From Lysobacter enzymogenes (lineage in GTDB: Bacteria > Pseudomonadota > Gammaproteobacteria > Xanthomonadales > Xanthomonadaceae): DNA of 64,000 bases. The notes beneath the pieces are model-generated. The model did no database searches, was not told where the DNA came from, and saw only the letters and a list, made by a program, of their open reading frames with translations. A program made the translations under genes and the position numbers. Below, one piece after another: positions 54,239 to 64,000 of the stretch (positions within the stretch are counted from its first letter, which is position 1; each line of letters opens with the position of its first letter). The stretch is from positions 5,158,501 to 5,222,500 of the forward strand of contig NZ_CP067395.1 in NCBI RefSeq assembly GCF_017355525.1. The letters are read 5' to 3'.

Positions 54239-55537
54239 TCAGCTCAGTTCGGCGCCGACCTTGTGCGGCGCCGGCGCGACGGCCGGTTCGGCCGACGGCG
54301 TGGTCAGCGCCGGTTGCGCCTTCGAACGCGCCGGTATCGCGCGCCAGGCGATGCCCACGGCGACGATCAACAGCGCGCTGGCGATCAGATACGGCGCGCC
54401 GGGCAAGGCCAGCGGCGAGTCCGGCCGGGTGACGAAGGCGAAGCTGCCCGCGTACAGCACCGGCGCGAAGATGCCGGCCAGCGAGATCAACCCGGTCAAC
54501 GCGCCCTGCGCGCGCCCTTGCGACTGCGCGTCGACGCGCTGGCTGACCATCGCCTGCGCCGCGGGCAGGGCCAGGTACCACAAGGCCGCGACCGGCATGC
54601 CCCAGAAGAACCAGCGGGTGTCGCCGGCCGCGAGCATCCACAGGCCGAGCGTGCCGCAGGCCAGGCCGAACATCAGCGTGGCGCGCTCGCCGAAACGCCG
54701 CACCATCGGCGCGACCAGCAGCACGCTGACCACCGCCGCCATCGCGCCGACCGCGGCCAGCACATAGCCGGCCTGCTTCTGGCCCCAGCCGAACTGGTAG
54801 TCGGCGTACAGCACGAACACGATGTGGTGCGAGAACTGCGCCAGCGAATGCAGGAACACGATCGCCGCCAGCGCCAGCACCTGCCGCTGTTCGCCGAGGA
54901 ACCGCAGCGACAGGAACGGATTGGCCTGGCGCCAGTCGATGCGCGCGGCGCGGCGTTCGCGCGGCAGCGATTCGGGCAGCACCAGCCAGCCGTAGAGGAA
55001 GTTCGCCAGCGCCAGCGCCGCGGCCAGCCAGAACGGATAGCGCAGGTCGTAATCGCCGAGCACGCCGCCGATCAGCGGGCCGAGGATGAAGCCCACGCCG
55101 AACGCCGCGCCGAGCAGGCCGTACGCCTGGGCGCGATGTTTTTCCTCGGTGACGTCGGCGACGTAAGCGTTGGCGACCGGCGCGCTGGCGGCGAACACCG
55201 CCGAGACGATGCGACCGGCCATCAGCCAGGCCAGGCCGTCGGCGAGCGCCATGACCACAAAATCTACGCCTAACCCGAAGCACGACAGCAGGATCACCGG
55301 GCGCCGGCCGTAGCGGTCCGACAACGCGCCCAACAACGGCGAACAGGCGAATTGGATCGTGGCGAATACCACCCCGAACACGCCCACCCACCACGCCGCG
55401 TCGGACACGCCGCCGCCGACGAAGCGCTCGACCAGATGCGGCAGCACCGGAATGATGACGCCGAACGACAGCACGTCGATCAACACGGTGAAGAAAACGA
55501 AGATCAGCCCGGCTTTTCGCTTCGATGGCGAGCTCAT
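54239..55537 (-). CDS. MFS transporter, TetA-like (DHA1) drug exporter
   Basis: 432 residues, 12 helices. FFTVLIDVLSFGVIIPVLPH in helix 1, then LLGALSDRYGRRPVILLSCF (motif A) and GLLGAAFGVGFILGPLIGG (motif C of antiporters) place it with TetA-class tetracycline/multidrug:H+ antiporters. Divergent from the PKS gene with about 265 bp between, so export of, or resistance to, its product is a reasonable idea, though no evidence links them directly. ATG at 55537 is favoured because GGAATGGA lies upstream; 55549 also possible. Confidence 0.87.
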   Translation of the reverse strand: MSSPSKRKAGLIFVFFTVLIDVLSFGVIIPVLPHLVERFVGGGVSDAAWWVGVFGVVFATIQFACSPLLGALSDRYGRRPVILLSCFGLGVDFVVMALADGLAWLMAGRIVSAVFAASAPVANAYVADVTEEKHRAQAYGLLGAAFGVGFILGPLIGGVLGDYDLRYPFWLAAALALANFLYGWLVLPESLPRERRAARIDWRQANPFLSLRFLGEQRQVLALAAIVFLHSLAQFSHHIVFVLYADYQFGWGQKQAGYVLAAVGAMAAVVSVLLVAPMVRRFGERATLMFGLACGTLGLWMLAAGDTRWFFWGMPVAALWYLALPAAQAMVSQRVDAQSQGRAQGALTGLISLAGIFAPVLYAGSFAFVTRPDSPLALPGAPYLIASALLIVAVGIAWRAIPARSKAQPALTTPSAEPAVAPAPHKVGAELS

Positions 55538-55725
55538 GCGGTGGTCCATTCCTTTGGCCGTAGCAGCGTCGATCTGTGACGCTTATCGATAAATTTTTGC
55601 GAGCTGCGATGGAGATCGCCGGCGCGATTGTACAGCCGGATCGTCTCCGCCGACCGTTGTATACCGGATCGATGACACGCGTTTATAACGCATGAGTCAA
55701 CATTCCGAATCTGCCGTTGGCCTCG

Positions 55726-55756
55726 TTGACGGGTGTAATGCGTTCTGGTTTAGGAT
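55726..55756 (+). promoter_or_regulatory. Candidate promoter of the PKS-NRPS operon
   Basis: TTGACG (55726-55731) is followed by 17 bp and TTTAGG, or 19 bp and TAGGAT (55751-55756). About 68 bp ahead of the PKS start codon, in an AT-richer patch than the surroundings. Low confidence for the exact -10. Confidence 0.4.
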
Positions 55757-55823
55757 GATATTGCGCACTGCGCCCGACCTCGCCTGAGGCCGGGGTCATG
55801 GATTGAATCGCAAGGACCAGGGA

Positions 55824-58800
55824 ATGGAAACGCTTACGCGTAGTAGCACTGCGGCTGTCGCCATCGTCGGTATCGGCTGCCGTTTTCCGGGCGGCGGCAA
55901 CGACCCGGAAACCTTCTGGAACAATCTTCGCCAAGGCCTCGACTGCATCGGCGAGGTGCCGGCGGATCGCTGGCATCGCGACAACTACTACCATCCGCGC
56001 AAGGGCGTGCGCGGAAAATCGGCCACCCGCTGGGGCGGCTTCGTCGACGGCATCGACCGTTTCGACGCGGGTTTCTTCGGCATTTCGCCGCGCGAAGCGG
56101 CGGCGATGGATCCGCAGCAGCGCTTGCTGCTGGAAGTGTGCTGGGAAGCGTTCGAGGACGCCGCGATCGTGCCGTCGTCGCTGCACGAGCGCGCGGTCGG
56201 CGTCTACATGGGCGGCTTCACCCTCGACTACATGCTGCAGCAGCTCGGCAACGCCGACTACCGCAACGTGGAAGCGCACACCGCCACCGGCTCGATGATG
56301 ACCCTGCTGGCGGCGCGGCTGTCGTACGTGTTCGGCCTGCGCGGGCCGTGCATGTCGATCGATACGGCGTGCTCCTCGTCGATGGTGGCGGTGCATCTGG
56401 CTTGCCAGAGCCTGCGCAACGGCGAGTCCGACCTGGCCCTGGCCGGCGGCGTCAACGCGCTGCTCGGCCCGGCCTACACGATCGCCGAATCGCAGGCCGG
56501 CATGCTGTCGCCGACCGGCCGCTCGCGCGCGTTCGACTCGCGCGCCGACGGTTACGTGCGCGGCGAAGGCGCCGGCATCGTCGTGCTCAAGCGGCTCGAC
56601 GACGCGCTCGCCGCCGGCGACCACATCTACGCGACGATCCTGGCGACCCAATCCAACCAGGACGGCCGCAGCCAGGGCATCACCGTGCCCAGCGCGGACG
56701 CGCAGCGCCAGCTGATGCGCGCGGCGCTGGCCGCGGCCGGCACCGCGCCGGCGCAGATCGCTTATGTCGAAGCGCACGGCACCGGCACGCCGGTCGGCGA
56801 TCCGATCGAGGCCAGCGCGATCGGCTCGGTCATGAGCGAAGGGCGCGATGCGTCCGAGCCCTGCCTGATGGGTTCGATCAAGACGAACATCGGCCATACC
56901 GAGGCCGCGGCGGGCGTGGCCGCGCTGATCAAGGCCGCGCTGGTGCTCGAACGCGGGCAGGTGCCGCCGCATCTGCATCTGCTCCAGCCGAATCCGCAGA
57001 TCGACCTGCAGGCGCTGAAGCTGCGCGTGCCGACCGAGCTGACCGAACTGCCGCAGCGCGACGGCGCCGCGCTGGCCGCGGTCAATTCGTTCGGCTTCGG
57101 CGGCAGCAACGCGCACGCGATCCTGCGCAGCGCGCCCGCGCGCAGCGCGAGCGCGACGCACGCCGCCGCGCAGGCGGCGCCGGGCCCGTGGCTGCTGCCG
57201 TTGTCGGCGCGCCATCCCGAATCGTTGCTGGCGCTGGCCGGCCGCTACGCCGACCGCCTCGGCGCCGGCGGCGCGCTGGCCGAGGCCGCGCTGCAGGACG
57301 TGTGCCGCGCCGCCGCGCTCGGCCGCGAGCATCATCCGCACCGCGCCTGCGTCGCCGCCGCTTCCACCGAACAGCTGGCGCAGCGCCTGCGCGAACTGGC
57401 CGACGGCGGCCGCGGCGACGGCGTGTGGCAGTCCGACGTGCCGGTGCAGGCCGCGCCCGGGCTGGTCTTCGTCTATTCCGGTTCCGGCCCGCAGTGGTGG
57501 GGCATGGGCCAGCAGCTGTACCGGCGCGAACCGGTGTTCAAGGCCGCGGTCGACCGCTGCGCGCAATTGTTCGCGCGGATCGCCGGCTGGGACCTGCTGC
57601 CGCACATGCTCGCCGACGCCGAGACCGCGCGCGCCAACGACACCGACGTGGTCCAGTCGGCCGGCTTCATCCTGCAGGTCGGCCTGACCGAACTGCTGGC
57701 GCAGTGGGGCGTGCGCCCGGCCGCGATCGTCGGCCACAGCCTCGGCGAGATCGCCGCGGCTTACGCCGCCGGCTGCCTGAGCCTGGAAGACGCGGTCTGC
57801 GTGATCCATCACCGCAGCCGCCTGTTGCACCGCATGGCCGGCCACGGCGCGATGCTCGCGGTCGGATTGACCCGCGAGCAGGCGCAGGAAGCCATCGACG
57901 CGCTCGGCGATGCGACCGTGTCGATCGCCGCGATCAACGGCCCGGCCCAGATCACCGTCGCCGGCTCGCTCGAAGGCATCGAACGCCTGCAGGCCGAACT
58001 CAGCGCGCGCGAGCTGTTCGTGCGCCGGCTGCGCGTGCAGGTGCCGTTCCACAGCTGCTACATGGACGGCCTGCGCGAGGAAATGCTGGCCTCGACCGCG
58101 GCGGTGGCGCCGCGCCCGGCGCAGGTGCCGCTGTATTCGACCGTCAGCGGGCAGCGCGTGGAGACGGCGATCCACGACAACGCCTACTGGTTCGCCAACA
58201 TGCGCGAGCCGGTGCGCTTCGCCGACGCGGCGACCGCGATCCTCGCCGACGGCGGCGCGCATTTCGTCGAAATCTCGCCGCATCCAGTGCTGGCCTCGTC
58301 GCTCGGCGAATGCGCCAACGCCGCCGACCGCGCCGTGCGCATCACCGCGACCCTGCACCGCGAGCGCGACGAATCCGAACGCATCGCCGGCGCGGTCGCC
58401 GAGCTGTACTGCGCCGGCGTCGCGCCGGACTGGCGCGAGCGCCTGCCGCGCGGCGCGCACGTGCGCCTGCCGGGCTACGCCTGGCGCAAGGAGCGGCATT
58501 GGCACGAATCGGCCGGCTCGGCGCGCGCGCGCCTGGAAGCGCTGCCGCATCCGCTGCTGCAACGGCGCATCGACCTCGACCTGCCGACCTGGGAAGCCGA
58601 TCTCGACAGCCCGCAACTGGAATTCCTGCAGGACCACCAGCTCGACGGCACCGTGGTGTTCCCCGGCGCCGGCTACGCCGACATGGCGCTGAGCGCGGCG
58701 CGCGCGGTGCATGGACACGACGCGCGCCTGGCGGTCGCCGACATCCGCTTCGAACGCGCGCTGTACCTGTCGCAGGATCAGGCCACGACCCTGCGCGTCG

Positions 58801-61276
58801 GCCTCGACCCGCGCAGCGGCGCGGTGCGCATCGCCAGCCGCGGCGAAGACGAGCGCTGGCGCACGCATTGCAGCGGCCGGATCGAATTCGACACCGACGC
58901 GGTGCCCGCGCCGGTCGATCTCGACGCCGTGCGCGCGCGCTGCCCGCGCGACATTCCGGCGCAGGAGTGCTACGCGTATTTCCGCAGCGTCGGCCTGCAG
59001 TACGGCCCGACCTTCCGCGGTCTGGTCGGCTTGCAACAAGGCGAGGGCGAAGCCGTGGCCCGGGTCGAAGTGCCGGCGCCGCTGCGCGGCCAGCTGGATA
59101 CGTTCAACCTGCATCCGGCCGTGCTCGACCTGTGTTTCCAGACCCTGGCCGCGGCGCTGCCGCTGCAGGTGGAAGGCTCCAAGGTCTACATGCCGACCGG
59201 GTTCGCGCGCGGCCGCAGCTACGGCCCGTTCGTGTCCGATCTGGTCATCCACGCGCAGGTGACCCGGCGCGAGGACGACCGCATCCACGGCGACGTGTAC
59301 GTGTACGCGCCGGACGGCGAACTGCTGCTGGCGGTCGCCGAGTGCACCGCCAAGGTGCTCGGCGGCGCCGGCGGCTTCATCGAGACGCCACAGCGGCTGT
59401 ACGCGCCGGCGTGGCAGGAGGCGGCGCCGGTCGAGGCCGCGGAGGCCGCGCCGGGCGCGTGGCTGTTGCGCGGCGACGGCGCCTTGGCCGCGGCGGTCGC
59501 CGCGGAGCTGCGCGTGCGCGGGCACGACTGCATCGAACTCGACGCCGAAGCCGACGACGTCGGCTCGTGGACGCGCGCGCTCGACGCGCACGGCGCGTCG
59601 GTGCGCGGCGTCATCGACCTGGTGCCGCCGGCGCCGGCCGAACCGTCCCGCGCGCAGGCGCTGGAGCTGATCGCGCAGCGCTGCCTGCCGGCCTTCGACG
59701 CGGTGCGCGCGCTGGCCCAGCGGGTCGGCGCCGACAAGCCGCGGCTGTGGATCGCGACCCAGGCCGCGCAACGCGTGCTGGCCGGCGACCGCGCCGATCC
59801 GTTCGCCGGCGCGGCCTGGGGCCTGGGCCGGATCGTCGGCCACGCCGAACACATCGACTTCTGGGGCGGCGCGGTCGACGTCGAAGGCGCCGACGCCGCG
59901 ACCGATGCGCGCTGCCTCGTCGACGAGTGCCTGGGGCAGCGGCGCGAGGACCAGATCGCCTGGCGCGACGGCCGCCGCTACACCCTGCAACTGCGCGACA
60001 GCGGCGTCGACGCGGCGCCGGACGCGTTGCCGGCGCTGCGCGCCGACGCGAGCTATCTGGTCACCGGCGGCCTCGGCGCGCTGGGCCTGGAAATCGCCGC
60101 GTGGATGGTCGAACGCGGCGCGCGCCATCTGGTCCTGATCGGGCGCACGCCGCCGCCGCCGCGCGCGCAATGGCGCGCGCTGCCGGCCGACCACGCCCAG
60201 GCCGGGCTGGTCGCGCGCCTGCTCGAACTCGAACGCGCCGGCGCCAGCGTCGCGGTGGAGTGCTTCGACATCGCCGACGCGGCCGCGCTCGACAGCTTGC
60301 TCGCGCGCATGGACAGCGAATGCCGGCCGCCGGTGCGCGGGGTGATCCACTCCGCCGGCGTGGCCCGGCCGCAGCTGCTGGCGCAGAGCGACCGCGACGA
60401 ATTCCTGTCCGCGTTCCCGCCCAAGGCGATCGGCGCGTGGAACCTGCACTGCGCGTTCGCCGCGCGGCCGCTGGACTTCTTCGTGCTGTTCTCCTCGGTC
60501 GCCGCGCTGGTGGCGTCGATGGGGCAGGGCAACTACGCCGCCGCCAACACCTTCCTCGACCTGCTCGCCCAGCAACGGCGCGCGCAGGGCCTGCCGGCGC
60601 TGAGCGTGGGCTGGGGCCCGTGGGGCGACGTCGGCATGGCGATGAAGCTCGACCTGACCACGTTCTTCCACGACCGCGGCCTGTATCCGATGTCGGCCGA
60701 CCAGGGCTGCCGCGCGCTCGGCCGGCTGCTGACCGCGCCGGAGCTGCCGCATGCGGTGGTGCTCGGCGCGAAGTGGACCCGGGTCGGCGAAACCAGCCCG
60801 CTCGGCATCGCCGCGCCGCACATCCAGGCGCTGGTCGAGGCCGAACGCGCCGAGGACGCGCAGGCCGGCGCCGCCGCCGGCGACGCGCCGGTCGACATCC
60901 ACCTGCGCCTGGCCGAGTGCGAGGACGAGGCCGCGCTGGCGCGAGCCCTGGCCGAGTACGTGCGCGAACTCGCGTGCCGGATCCTGCGCGCCGATCCGGC
61001 CGCGCTGGACCTGGACGACAGCATTTCCCAGCTCGGCCTGGACTCGATGATGGCGATCGAGATGAAGAACCGCATCGAGCATTCGCTGCGGGTCGGCCTG
61101 TCGGTGCTGGAACTGCTCAAGGGCGCCACGCCGAACCAGCTCGGCGCCTTGCTGGCGGCGCAGATCCAGGCCGACCGCGTCGCCGCGCAGGACGCGGCGG
61201 TGGCCGAAGTGCTCGCGCAGATGAGCGAGCTCAGCGAAGAACAACTCGAAAGCCTGCTGGCGGGCGGAGACGGGGA

Positions 61277-61280
<4 letters not shown>
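55824..61280 (+). CDS. Type I modular polyketide synthase, KS-AT-DH-KR-ACP
   Basis: 1818 residues, one complete reducing module. KS about 10-430 with Cys183 (DTACSSS), His318 (EAHGTGT) and His358 (NIGHTEAA). AT about 545-850 with Ser639 in GHSLGE and a VPFHS motif around His743, which indicates malonyl-CoA. DH about 905-1195, His938 in HQLDGTVVFP and Asp1102 in HPAVLDLCFQ. KR with structural half about 1215-1400 and catalytic half 1410-1600 (GGLGALG, Ser1558, Tyr1571). ACP with Ser1741 in LGLDSMM. Residues 1785-1818 (LAQMSELSEEQLESLLAGG) look like a docking tail. No ER and no loading domain. ATG at 55824 sits 7 nt after AAGGA. It should elongate an incoming acyl unit by C2 and leave a trans-type double bond. 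Confidence 0.95.

Positions 61281-64000
<2,720 letters not shown>

Overview
The window looks like chromosomal DNA of a high-GC gammaproteobacterium of the Xanthomonadaceae, most likely a Lysobacter-type organism. This is inferred, without database searching, from the strong G/C third-position bias, the gene families present (many TonB-receptor, PepSY, SPFH and TLC-like carrier genes of xanthomonad type), dispersed GC-rich REP-like palindromes, and a hybrid PKS-NRPS locus at the right edge. I found no rRNA, tRNA, transposase, integrase or CRISPR array.

Layout. 1-9.7 kb: end of a CurA-type oxidoreductase, metK, a probable bifunctional ornithine-lipid acyltransferase with an LpxH-like phosphatase, an Asp/Glu racemase homologue, a YdjM-like membrane protein, two tandem paralogous lipoproteins, dusB and a YegP protein. 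9.7-13.1 kb: a Fur-box-controlled IutA-like siderophore receptor followed by a PepSY membrane protein. 13.3-19.7 kb: a nucleoside-uptake/ribokinase pair, a membrane GGDEF protein with a degenerate signature, an UPF0016 manganese exporter under a yybP-ykoY riboswitch, and an uncharacterised membrane-anchored protein. 19.7-25.5 kb: an aldo/keto reductase, then a hemin-uptake unit (Fur box, hemP, receptor, unknown gene, DUF6607-like gene). 25.6-30.9 kb: an ECF sigma/anti-sigma/PDZ operon, divergent from a QmcA-NfeD membrane pair. 31.1-36.0 kb: gcvT and gcvH with an isomerase gene between them, a 1.9-kb gene-poor and extremely CpG-rich stretch, and a lysine-rich histone H1-like gene. 36.3-46.5 kb: SRPBCC protein, beta-lactamase-fold hydrolase, two SDRs, a DUF1097 protein, a LysR regulator, a GMC oxidoreductase, and a TLC-like carrier coupled to a phosphoesterase. 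46.5-55.5 kb: two proteins of unknown function, a second TLC-like carrier coupled to a Tat-exported epimerase-like protein, a DUF1304 protein, wrbA and two MFS exporters. 55.8-64.0 kb: a type I PKS (KS-AT-DH-KR-ACP) translationally coupled to an NRPS (C-A, running off the window) whose adenylation pocket reads as serine.

How the parts work together. Two iron-acquisition units (siderophore and heme) each carry their own Fur-box-like site, and manganese export is under riboswitch control, so metal homeostasis is a clear theme. The biosynthetic locus at the right edge should make an alpha,beta-unsaturated acyl chain that is passed to a serine-loading NRPS. The divergent MFS exporter beside it is a plausible export or self-resistance gene. 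The rest is housekeeping and envelope metabolism.
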